A stretch of 64,000 bases of DNA, taken from contig OU015670.1 in assembly GCA_907165275.2 (NCBI GenBank), forward strand, positions 4,119,501-4,183,500, given 5' to 3'. Below, piece after piece: positions 56,901-64,000 of this stretch; position 1 is the stretch's first letter; every line of letters begins with the position of its first letter. The stretch is from Zygaena filipendulae. Lineage: Eukaryota; Arthropoda; Insecta; Lepidoptera; Zygaenidae. The notes beneath the pieces are model-generated. The model made no database searches. It was given only the letters and a program-made list of their open reading frames with translations, and was not told the origin of the DNA. A program made the translations under genes and the position numbers.

Positions 56901-59784
56901 GAATATGGATATACTAGTTGTGCCCCGCGGTTTCACCCGCGTTAATTTCATAGTTCCCGCGGGAATTCCGGGATAAAAAGTACTGTATGTGTTAATCTGA
57001 TTATTATTATTATTATTATAATGTGCAAAGGGCCTAACACGGCCTGAATGGATGGATGGATGTTTTTTAATTAATCGCGCCAGATTGTCTGAACAGAACT
57101 AGATTGAACTTGGCATAGTGATAGATTATAGTTTGGAATAGGACACAGGGTACTTTTGTCCTAGAATTCCCGCGGAAACTCCGAAATTAACGCGGGTGGA
57201 ACCACGGGCAAAAGCTAGTAGGTTAAAGATGATTTGTTATAGGCAAATCTATATTTATATTTGATTTTATTGGGCGTACCTACTCGTAAAAGTAAACATA
57301 AATTGTGTGTCGGGTTCGGTAGGTACTTTTTGGTGTATTTAATCAGCATTAGGTTTTAATTTATGTTCAATTAGTTTATGTTACTATAATAATATGTTCA
57401 TTTAGTTTATCAATTTGTCTGCCTGCGTCCGTAACGCCTCCGCAAGGCTCCAGCGGAAGACCAGTGCCGGGTGGTCCTTCAACCACCCGACATAATATGC
57501 AGAGCTGGCCGCCATTTGTCACAACACGGAGGCAAATCAGAATGTTCAAATAAGTGTTTTCAATATTTTAAAGTAGTAGTACGGGAGATACCGATGCTAA
57601 TTCGGGATTCACTCGAGCGTCGTTGGGACCTATTGGGTTTTGAAGATTAGGAGATATAAACAAAATAAGGTCATATGATATTTTTTCATTCACCGGTGGG
57701 TTTAGCTTCTACAGGCTTTCAAAAATGTAAAAAAAAATAGTAAAATGGAAATACTCGAGCGCGTCAGATATTGTAGTTTAGATACTCCAAGGTGTCTCTG
57801 ATATCGAAAATATATTCATCTGCCGATTTGCATGGTGGGCGTGGCCATCCGAAAGGGGAGAAAAAAAAAAAAATTTTACTCCAGCGCGTCAGATATTCAA
57901 ATGGGGTGTTAAGTGAACCCTAAAAATGATCCCCTTCGAAAATCTGCCGATTTGGAGGTGACGCAAGGTAGTAGCGAATTTTTGAAAATGCAAAAAAAAT
58001 CTCAATTTTGAAATGCTCGAGCGTGTCAGATTATTTTACAGAGGGTTCAGCTTGCAGTCCAAGTTATGTTGGCTTAAAATCTGACAATAATTTTGAGGGA
58101 TATTATTAATCTGACTGCTAGAAACAAAAATTATGATTTTTTAAATTGTTTTTTTTATTTCTCACATAAGTTTAATAACTTTATGAGCTATTTCTTGTAC
58201 ACAAAACACACTTTATATTTCTATGAAATATGTAAAAGCTCACAAAATATTATTCACAAAACTAACTTTAAAGCACAAACAAGCCAGAGCGTTTTACATA
58301 TAATAACATGAACGCGTTGTTTTGTGATGAGCTTTATTATATAATATATATATATAATTACATTAAAGTGAAAGGTTATAGGTGAACCTATAGTTTGATT
58401 ACCTACCTACCTACCTTACCTTAACTTATTTTAATATGTATTTTAACCGACCAAAAAAAGTTATAATTTGACACGTTTAGCGCCGTGATATACTGTGATG
58501 ACGTTATGGTGACGGAAAGTAGTGTGAGGACGGTGCGAGAGAGTGAGAGATAGAGAAAAAGTAAAAGGGAAAGAAAGACAGAGATATGAATAGGTACATG
58601 TTTCACTGCAGCTGCTCGTTCGATTCGAAGACGATTTTTGTTTCTTCGGCTTATGAAAATCGGCAGATTATATTTTTCCCGCTATCCTTGAGTTATTTAC
58701 TTTAAAATAAAAAATAAATCAACTGCGCTCGAGAATGTCGAAGTTGCGTTTTTTTTTTTGCAAGTTTGTGATCCTCTAACTCCCTTACGTCACGTTCAAA
58801 TCGTCAGATTATTCATATACTTACACACTTCTCACTATGTAATTAACCCACCATATCTTAATCTGACGCGCTCTAGTATTTCGAGTTATCGATTTTTTTT
58901 TACTAATCTGATCGGTTATTCTAGATGCACCCACCAGTGTAGAGGGCCTATATTTGGTGGAGGTACTCAACATGGTGCAAGGTACCCCCCTTATGTTCAT
59001 CTGACGCGCTTTAGCTAATCCACAAATCCCCTCTTGGCGGTCCGTACTATAGGTGTCCGTTTCTCAACCGTCGGATGGATGGGTGGTTTTTTATGTTTAA
59101 GTATTGTGTAGTTTATGTATTTATATGTATAGTACAATATTTGGCACGCTTTGCCCAACCAACCGTGTCTATGTATTTTCGTTTGTCCTTTCACATAATT
59201 GGTTGTCTGGAAGAGATCGCAACTATTGGATAAGACCGCCATTTGCTTTCTCCTTTTCTTTAGGTACTGTAATATTGTTATTTTATGTGCAATAAAAGAT
59301 TAAATAAATAAGTAAATAAAATGGAGTCCGCCCACAGTTCAGCGGGCGGCGTCGATCCGTTGGTTGAGAGGCGAACCCTGCTGTAAATCTTTGTGTTGTG
59401 TCAAATAAAGCTTTTTCAATTCAATTCAATAAAGTATGGGGAACAGCTAGAAACTACGGAGTTCCCGCCGGAATTCAGCGATGAAAAGTACCCTATATTT
59501 ACCTATGATGATCGGTTGACCCTTTAAGCGTGAAAGCGTAACAGACAAACAAACAAAAAACAAACTCACTTTTCGTAGTTATAATAAGTACATACCTAAG
59601 GATAAAAATGTGGTATACTAGTTGGGTACTACATACTGAACGCAGCTTATGCCATCACCTTACTCTTTCCTACTGGAATCTCTGTCTTTCTTATGGTGAC
59701 CTCAGTGTTTTACTAAGATACCACAATAAATAAACAAAATATAATTGTATACCTGTTGGGACCAACTCTTCTTGCATTCGCCAT
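45904..59784 (-). CDS. Zeste-like Myb/SANT DNA-binding protein
   Basis: Five coding exons on the minus strand: 59784-59753 (start MANARRVGPN), 56749-56575, 51334-51218, 48082-47996, 46047-45904 (stop TGA). Splice sites are GT-AG and phases fit throughout, giving 184 aa. Residues about 17-80 form a Myb/SANT-like domain of the regulatory-protein-zeste type: TSSQKHTLLEEM, W48 in REQWRILAPRLNF, then EKTAEQWEM spliced to CWSNFMTKARA, with tryptophans W48, W67 and W71. A polar linker (109-137, VSPNSGRAARSNRNGRRQ) leads to a charged helix 138-175 (LRQLADSDQRRLDLEQQM) likely to form a coiled coil. Such proteins are nuclear; some derive from Harbinger-transposon Myb partners and some are host regulators, and I cannot decide which. 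Introns reach 5 kb and are full of transposons. Its last exon is duplicated at 62619-62762. The donor at 56574 (GTAATG) is weak but gives the correct domain. Confidence 0.82.
46901..47256. mobile_element. Foldback element, copy 3
   Basis: Arms run from AAACCGACTTCCAAAAAACA at the left to its complement near 47250, through AAAATAACAAAATACCGATC and GTGCTACCACTGATCG. The right arm carries TTTAATCCAAAAGAC, absent from the left arm. Lies in the last intron of the SANT gene. Repeated at 63606-63961. Confidence 0.8.
47709..47742. repeat. 15-bp-arm perfect hairpin
   Basis: GCACTCCCCTCGATT and its exact complement are separated by two bases. Lies between two small exons of the SANT gene, close to a canonical GTAAGT site on the minus strand. 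Confidence 0.85.
48400..49013. repeat. Composite dispersed repeats
   Basis: Includes a GGCGGCGGCGGCAAAAACAA / ATGGTAGACA fragment (48484-48515), a tail TCAAATAAAGTTCTTTCAAT (48551-48570), a hairpin GGGGGCACGGTAGTGCCCCC (48580-48599) and a block with 'ACCCTCATAACTTGGGTTTG' and 'GGGATGGAAGTTTGTATGAG' typical of insect dispersed repeats. No gene. Confidence 0.5.
49014..49434. mobile_element. Young foldback element with ~170-bp arms
   Basis: From AAATCCCAACAAAAACATTT inward, about 172 bp of each arm match in inverted orientation with only about four differences that I can count (GACGAGACCATATACCAGCA, GAGCCAAGCTTCT, CACCTTAGCCAAAATATGTG). The loop is about 75 bp. A single-arm relative is at 56046-56175. 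Confidence 0.9.
49545..49695 (+). repeat. SINE-like repeat (type A)
   Basis: ACGCTTTCACGCCTTAACAG, 'CGTCATGATATTTTGCATGC', ending GGTGGAACCGCGGGGACAGC. Lacks the middle 'TAGGGTACTTTT' part. Confidence 0.65.
49830..50098. mobile_element. 'TGACGTCA' MITE family, another copy
   Basis: GTCGGGTTTGTAGATTAATA at the left, two TGACGTCA sites (49926-49933 and 49973-49980), 'GAGCCCCCACCCTAAACTTT', and ACCGGACTAATTAGAATTTT at the right. Confidence 0.8.
50269..50607. mobile_element. MITE family 'CAACGTG', copy 4 (reverse)
   Basis: The right end is perfect and TA-flanked. The left end is degraded (ATATGTGTTAATGAATTAAC). The interior is the reverse complement of copy 1 (ACCTCCAAACTAATGTTGAA, GGCGCGGGCGTGGCGCTTGG). 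Confidence 0.85.
50608..51217. other. SANT gene intron, AT-rich
   Basis: Part of the intron after the exon 51334-51218. Contains a degenerate SINE-like fragment (about 50790-51030). Nothing else recognised. Confidence 0.45.
51563..52262. repeat. Large inverted repeat with ~40-60-bp arms
   Basis: 'GTGTGTTATGAAGC' and 'TTTTTGTGACATCGCTATGT' at 51583-51620 are mirrored by ATGGCGATGTCACAAAAATG and GGCTTCATAACACAC at about 52210-52246. The interior holds a retrotransposon tail (51660-51765). Possibly an old element invaded by a retroelement. Confidence 0.55.
51660..51765 (+). repeat. Retrotransposon tail with (TTCTA)n
   Basis: TATGGTATCAAATAAACTTT followed by TTTCTATTCTATTCTATTCT. Same tail type as 28966 and 32188. 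Confidence 0.6.
52500..52605 (+). repeat. Retrotransposon tail with (TTCTA)n
   Basis: TGTGAAATAAATGATTCTAT then TCTATTCTATTCTA. It has the AATAAA-plus-pentanucleotide-tail form. Confidence 0.6.
52770..53230 (+). repeat. Tandem pair of SINE-like repeats
   Basis: Two copies each start with TATATATAAATCACGTT-like sequence, then TTTGTCCGCGATGGACTCCG, 'AACTTAAAAGATAGGATAGT' and end in GACAGCTAAT/GACAGCTAGT. A third copy at 55400-55630 lies on the other side of the large element at 53243-55317. Confidence 0.7.
53430..53760. other. GC-rich hairpin array
   Basis: A sharp GC island. Perfect stems at 53510-53522 (GGGGC/GCCCC), 53528-53541 (GTGGG/CCCAC), 53545-53560 (GTCCG/CGGAC), 53573-53588 (GCGGTCT/AGACCGC), 53595-53613 (CGTCGG/CCGACG), 53615-53628 (CGCCC/GGGCG), 53670-53685 (GCTCGT/ACGAGC) and 53743-53756 (ACCAC/GTGGT). 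Loops are 2-7 nt. No protein is recognisable. Origin unknown. Confidence 0.75.
53794..54178. mobile_element. TA-flanked MITE with CAGTC ends
   Basis: The left end CAGTCAACAGCAAAAGTAGA and the complement of the right end, CGTCAGCAGCAAAAGTAGAT, give arms of about 95 bp through TCAGAAATTCAATACTAAT and GAACTGTGTGGCGTCGAAGT. TA flanks both ends (53792-53793, 54179-54180). Contains an A-run of about 30 (53889-53919). Confidence 0.88.
54526..54848. mobile_element. MITE family 'CAACGTG', copy 5 (reverse)
   Basis: Both ends are intact (CAACGTGTTAATGGATTAAC left) with TA flanks. The interior is the reverse of copy 1 with a small deletion near the right end. Nested in the 53243-55317 element. Confidence 0.88.
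55318..56045. repeat. SINE-like repeats in a SANT gene intron
   Basis: 55400-55630 (+): TTTGTCCGCGATGGACTCCG, ending CGCGGGGGACAGCCAGTAAT. 55745-55955 (-): CTAGCTGTGCCCTGTGGTTT, 'GATAAAAAAGACCCTATGTC', ending TATAATATTAGTAGGATAC. Confidence 0.7.
56046..56175 (+). mobile_element. Single-arm fragment of the 49014 foldback family
   Basis: ATCCCACCAAAAACATTTTC, 'ATGCCAAGACGAGACCATGA', 'CTCTACAAGGCC', 'CACCTTAGTCAGAATATT' follow one arm of 49014-49434 with several differences and no partner arm. Confidence 0.7.
56915..57215. repeat. SINE-like repeat fragments
   Basis: 56915-56985 (-): CTAGTTGTGCCCCGCGGTTT, 'GCGGGAATTCCGGGATAAAA'. A (TTA)n run follows at 57002-57020. 57120-57215 (+): 'GGACACAGGGTACTTTTGTC', ending AACGCGGGTGGAACCACGGG. 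Confidence 0.6.
57575..59020. repeat. Block with recurring GCGCGTCAGAT motif, mirrored
   Basis: The motif CTCGAGCGCGTCAGATATT or close variants occurs forward at 57753-57772, 57880-57898 and 58015-58032, and in complement at about 58858-58876 and 58998-59014, with weaker versions at 57612, 58726 and 58793. A companion word, ATCTGCCGATTT, is forward near 57819 and 57950 and inverted near 58659. The centre is AT-rich and non-coding. The symmetry suggests a transposon with subterminal repeats, but I could not define ends. Confidence 0.6.
59095..59320 (+). mobile_element. 3' end of a non-LTR retrotransposon
   Basis: CATAATTGGTTGTCTGGAAG, 'AGATCGCAAC', 'TAAGACCGCCATTTGCTTTC', and GTGCAATAAAAGATTAAATA with an (AATA)n tail. 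Same family as 13040-13320. Confidence 0.75.
59330..59590. repeat. Retroelement tail and SINE-like repeat
   Basis: 59330-59435: 'TCCGCCCACAGTTCAGCGGG', ending GTGTCAAATAAAGCTTTTTC, AATTCAATTCAAT. 59445-59590 (-): type-A fragment, 'AACTACGGAGTTCCCGCC', 'GCGTGAAAGCGTAACAGACA'. It lies within about 170 bp upstream (lower coordinates) of the first SANT exon, i.e. in its first intron. Confidence 0.6.
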
Positions 59785-60011
59785 TACCTCCAAAATCCAA
59801 ATTAATCACCTCAAGGTGGGAAAGACACTCAAATATTGGGAATACACAACTTTTAAATACACAAAACAAACATATTCCGCTCCCCTGACACGATAAGCGG
59901 TCACCGCGTCATAAAATGTACTGATGAAAATACATATGAAGTAAATTAAAACGTTAGGTAGTAATTAGGTACATATAATATGTTACATATTTATTGTATA
60001 TAGTTTATATA

Positions 60012-60521
60012 CACACCGGCAGAATTAGCGGAACATAAAAAGGCAGAGTATAGAAATAATTACGTATATATATTAAAACAAATTATTATCAGGCATGAAG
60101 TAATAAACTAATATACATCTTTTAACATCGATTTTAAGAAGTTTTTAGTTAAATTTTATTAAAAGTAATCAAAATTAAAAAAAAACAAAAAAGTCTCTAG
60201 TTTGTGAGAACACAGACAATGTTGCAAATAAAAGTGGAATCACGAAGGGGAAACACACGTTATTAATCGTTCATTAATTTAGTGTTAAAATCACAGTAAT
60301 CTTTAATTTGCAACATTATTTGTGTGCCTACAAATTAGAGAAAAAGTGTTTTTTTTTATTATTATTTTAAATAAAATTTAATAATTTAATTACAAACTTT
60401 TAAAGTGTTAAAAGATGTATATTAATTTATTACTTCACGTCTAATTATTATTTGTTTTAATATATATACGTAATTATTTCTATACTCTGCCTTTTTATGT
60501 TCCGCTAATTCTGCCGGTGTG
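60012..60521. mobile_element. Young foldback element with CACACCGGCAG ends
   Basis: The first ~75 bp of the two arms (CACACCGGCAGAATTAGCGG, AACATAAAAAGGCAGAGTAT, AATTACGTATATATATT) are identical in inverted orientation. Weaker pairing continues to about 230 bp per arm (CATCTTTTAACA, AATGTTGCAAAT). TA-rich flanks (TATA on both sides) are compatible with a TA duplication. Non-coding. Confidence 0.88.
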
Positions 60522-61456
60522 TATATATTATATATAGTGGCGGGAGTGGACGTAGACCATGTCACCACTCCCTATTTGGCTTGTATATGTATAATAATAC
60601 AATTACACAGGAAAATATGCAATATATTATGTAGGTACATACCATGGTACATACCTATGTCCTAATAGAGACAATAATAATATTGGAACAATCCGGCCAC
60701 CAGCTAAAATAGAATTTTGATAAGACAGAAGATACCTTTGTATTATAATTTGAAAACGCCAACAGACCCGATTTTTCAAAGCGGTGGTGCTAGATTGTTT
60801 CAGCATTTGGTAGCCATATACTTAAAAAGGCAGCGGAATGATGCAGCCGAACTTTCAGCTAAGCGGCTGACTCGCCGTTCTGAGACCAAACGAGTTGGAG
60901 GTAAGTAGTTCGCCAATATTCAATTTCTCAGAGAAATAATCTGGCTGCCCCCAAACAGAAGCCAAGCCAAATGGAATGGAGCTCTCTGCGCAAGGTCATC
61001 TTAAGCATGCCGCCGGGAACATAAAATAACTAAACGTGCGTCCGTGGTGGAATGGTGTAGCAGAAACGAGCACTTTCACAAGCATTCTGTTTAACTCACT
61101 TTGCGCTCGGTGAAACAATCTACTATATTTTAAACTATCTTAAAAATCATTACTAGGTCAAAAACTTCGCGAGCCCTCCTAAAGCACCGCTTTTTGCTAT
61201 AGTTTTAGGTACTTGAAACTGGCTAAATGCATTATTTGCGAATATCTTTAAAAAAGAAAGAAAGAAAGGAAATGAGGAAGTGAAGGTGTATAGGTAGTTA
61301 ATGTCAAACGTTTCCAACAGCACAGACATTTTAATATTATCCATCAGTACCTAGTTCCGGTACCCACTTTGGCTTAATAACTGTATGTCGATAGTAAGTA
61401 CAGTAGTACCTCAGTAATAAATATAATACGGTAGTACTGACTAATGTTGAAACAAG

Positions 61457-61752
61457 TAGAGTAGATTTAATCCCTCGATGCATCTGAATTTTTTACCTGT
61501 AACATATTTTTACTTATTTAGTATTGCTCAAATAACTTTTTTTAGTATTTTAACACTAACCATCTGAAGTCTACCTAATGTCAAATGTTAACGTAAGCGA
61601 ATCTCTTTTTTTCTCTATTAAGCAAGTGGTGTTTGCCTGTAATTGGGTAAATACTCTAACATGTTAAATACCTGTTGTATAAATTTTTACCTATTGTATA
61701 GTATTGTACCTGTTGGCAAACCTAATAAATAAAATAAAATAAAATAAAATAA
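61457..61752 (+). mobile_element. Retrotransposon 3' end inserted in duplication copy 2
   Basis: Present in copy 2 only. Ends 'TACCTGTTGGCAAACCTAAT' then (AAATA)n. Copy 1 reads straight through the corresponding GAAACAATAAAAC. An AAACAA word on both sides may be the target duplication. The insertion therefore probably postdates the duplication. Confidence 0.75.
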
Positions 61753-61819
61753 AACAATAAAACAGTTTAAACATTTTTACGAGTTTTTTATTATTAAAAT
61801 ACAAAATAAATTTATTTAA

Positions 61820-62290
61820 AACTAGCTGTGCCCCGTAGTTTCACCCGCGTTAATTTGAGGAAAAAACCTACTGAAATATTATATTCCACAGCTAACCGTT
61901 GACGCAGCGGTAAGCAACGGAAGTTCTTAAAAGGAGTAATTTTTCCCGTTTTTTGCAACATTTTGTGTTATAATTCTTGCCTTCCACAATAAATGAACAC
62001 AAAAATAATTTTTAAATTTGATCCAGTAGTACCTGAGATTAGCGCGTTCAACCAAATAAACAATCTCTTTAGCTTTTAGTAATTACCCATTATAAAACAA
62101 AATCCTCCGCCGCGTCTGACTGTCTGCCTGTTAGCGATAAACTCAAAAACTACTAAACGGATTTTTATGCGATATTCACCATTAGATAGAGTGATTCAAG
62201 AGGAAGGTTTATACGTATAGTTTAACGTAAAGTTGCCGCGGGAACTCCGAAATTATCGTGCGTGAAATCGCTGAGGATAGCTAGTATTAC
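61820..62290. repeat. SINE-like repeats (types F and C), duplicated
   Basis: Counterpart of 45110-45580, with CTAGCTGTGCCCCGTAGTTT, 'CCAGTAGTACCTGAGATTAG' and 'CCGCCGCGTCTGACTGTCTG'. It differs from copy 1 by scattered substitutions and small indels. Confidence 0.65.
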
Positions 62291-62618
62291 GTAGATGTGT
62301 ATATTTAAATTTTCTTTTGCTGACCGTTCTGCTAGGCATCTTCATGGAACCTGTAAAAAAAATGAAAAGTAAATGAAATGAAATCAACTTTATTCTTTAG
62401 AAAGTAGCACAAACAGCGTGTCGCAACAAAATGGCTCAGCATAAGCCGGAAACCGTTACCCCTTGGCCACAGCCACGGCGGCGGCGGCGGCGGCGAAAAC
62501 AAATGGTAGACAACATAAGAAACAGGCCATAGCTATAAGCGGTGCGCGCTGTGGCCTCCTTCTTATGTTGTCTACCATTTGTTTTCGCTTAGGTATTATT
62601 ATGAATTATGATAGAAGC

Positions 62619-62762
62619 TCACGAAACACGCCGTCCTCTGGTCGCCCTGCCGACTATTTGCGTCAGCTGGTTCATCACCACCACGATGTCCCGGTGCAAT
62701 CCAATCATCTGTTGCTCCAAATCGAGACGCCTCTGATCGGAGTCGGCGAGCTGGCGAAGAAC
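62619..62762 (-). CDS. Duplicated terminal exon of the SANT gene
   Basis: 144 bp, same length and frame as the exon 46047-45904, with acceptor GTTTCAG conserved. It encodes VLRQLADSDQRRLDLEQQ and onward, ending ATRGRRVS plus stop, versus ATSGRRVL in the original. Only three substitutions: one silent, two changing residues. Either the last exon of a second, full gene copy whose upstream exons lie beyond 64000, or a stranded exon copy. The 3' hairpin and poly(A) signal are also present. Confidence 0.6.
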   Translation of the reverse strand, partial: VLRQLADSDQRRLDLEQQMIGLHRDIVVVMNQLTQIVGRATRGRRVS

Positions 62763-63605
62763 CTGAAACACAGGAGGAGGTGTTTATGTTTGTTACCTTC
62801 GAGTGGGTGAACTGATTTTGATGATTATTTTTATTTGAAAGCTGTTGCTTCCCGTATTTCGTAATGGGACCATTGTCATGAAATCAGAATCTGATGATGG
62901 AATCTTGGAGAAATCGGGAACTCTTGAAATATTATTGGCACACCTATAGCGATAGACCTATAGCGGTATTTTTATAGTAAACCGTTCATTTTCTTTCGGA
63001 AAGCAACCTTTGAAGAAGTGGAACTGATGATGAAGACCACAGGTGGTCATCGAAACAACTCAACAATAATACGTATTTCACAGGTTTCGATTGGACCGGT
63101 TTGCAAAACCGTTTTTTTGTTTGAAAGGGTAGATATACTCCCAAGTTGGTCCCTTTGTCACCAAGTCGAGATCTGATGGTGGGATCTTGGAGAAATCGAG
63201 GGAACTCTTCAAAAATTATAGGCACACCTATAGCAATTTTTGTATTTTTATAGTAAATCGTTAATCTGCCTTTGGAAAGCTAAATTTGAAGAAGTGGAAC
63301 TGATGATGAAAACCACAGATGGTCATCGGAACTACTCAATAATAGGTACCTATTTCACGGATTCCGATTCGTTGACTTTAATATGGTTTCTAAACAATTT
63401 ATGGTCGTCACAATGCATATGGCGAAGTGGAACTGATGGTGATGTACATTGTACAAGGAGAACTCCTTAACAATTAACGTCCCTGCATCGAGAAAAACAT
63501 GAACAGTTGACATTAGGCTAAGGTAACTTAGATAAATTACAAACCGGCCCGGTTTAACAACAAATAAACAAAATAAACAAAAAAATAAACAAAATTTTAA
63601 CAAAA

Positions 63606-63961
63606 AAATTTAAACCGACTTCCAAAAAACAAAACTAACAAGCTAAAAATAACAAAATACCGATCAAAGATACTCGTAATATTATTATTAGTATGTGCTA
63701 CCACTGATCGATGTAAGGTCGGTGATAAGCCAAATAGGGAGTACCTAGTACATGGACTACGTCCAGTCCTGCCACGAGCTCGTCCTGAGCACAGCAACGC
63801 AAGTGGGCAGACACACGCGGGCTTAGGCTTACACCGAATTCAAACCGATCAGTGGTAGCACAAACTAATAATAATATTATTACGAGTATATTTGTCTTTT
63901 GGATTAAATCGGTATTTTGTTATTTTTAGCTTTTTAGTTTTGTATTTTTTGAAGTCGGTTT
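63606..63961. mobile_element. Foldback element, copy 4
   Basis: Duplicate of 46901-47256, with the same arms and centre (CCAAATAGGGAGTACCTAGT versus CTACT in copy 1). Carried along by the segmental duplication, not an independent insertion. Confidence 0.8.
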
Positions 63962-64000
63962 TAATTTTTTTATTCAAATTTTGTTTTTTATGTTACCCTT

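Larger units (their letters stand above)
60537..64000. repeat. Segmental duplication, copy 2 (runs off the window)
   Basis: Same order and orientation as 44129-47292. The left edge lies 15 bp after the foldback at 60012-60521. It continues to the last base of the window, so its right edge is unknown. Includes a duplicated SANT exon and a foldback copy (63606-63961). Confidence 0.93.

Overview
The window is from an animal nuclear genome, almost certainly a moth or butterfly (Lepidoptera). It is AT-rich and its genes are split by large introns. It is saturated with short dispersed repeats whose ends read CTAGCTGTGCCCCGCGGTTT, with non-LTR retrotransposon tails, and with small inverted-repeat DNA transposons (MITEs). 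There are no operons and no bacterial or CRISPR-like features. All gene models rest on reading splice sites and conserved protein motifs by eye.

Layout. (1) 1-20.2 kb is non-genic repeat country. It holds several MITEs (2594-2986, 3925-4275, 9071-9310, 10764-11125, 16982-17280, 18650-18885), a cluster of SINE-like repeats at 7.1-9.06 kb and a LINE 3' end at 13.04-13.32 kb. (2) 20,296-32,413 (+) is a CNNM/unextended-type Mg2+ transporter gene. Thirteen coding exons encode 832 residues with the DUF21 membrane domain, a CBS pair and a cyclic-nucleotide-binding-like domain. Only the extreme N-terminus (signal peptide exon) is missing upstream. Its likely 3' UTR ends near 33.35 kb. (3) 37,045-40,802 (+) is a complete four-exon ZAD/C2H2 zinc-finger gene (360 aa). 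(4) 45,904-59,784 (-) is a five-exon gene for a 184-aa zeste-like Myb/SANT DNA-binding protein whose small exons are scattered over 13.9 kb. (5) A direct duplication links 44,129-47,292 with 60,537-64,000 (the window edge). It includes the terminal exon of the SANT gene, so a second copy of that gene may lie just outside the window.

The transporter acts at membranes. The other two genes encode putative nuclear DNA-binding proteins. I see no sign that the three form a pathway.

The most unusual items are: a 2.07-kb element with ~150-bp terminal inverted repeats and a near-perfect 8-bp target duplication (53,243-55,317), which carries a GC-rich block of at least eight consecutive short perfect hairpins; a ~1.4-kb block with a recurring GCGCGTCAGAT motif in mirrored orientation (57.6-59.0 kb); very young foldback elements at 49,014-49,434 and 60,012-60,521; a dispersed repeat whose end appears to supply the splice acceptor of a transporter exon; and a MITE family that disperses TGACGTCA palindromes.
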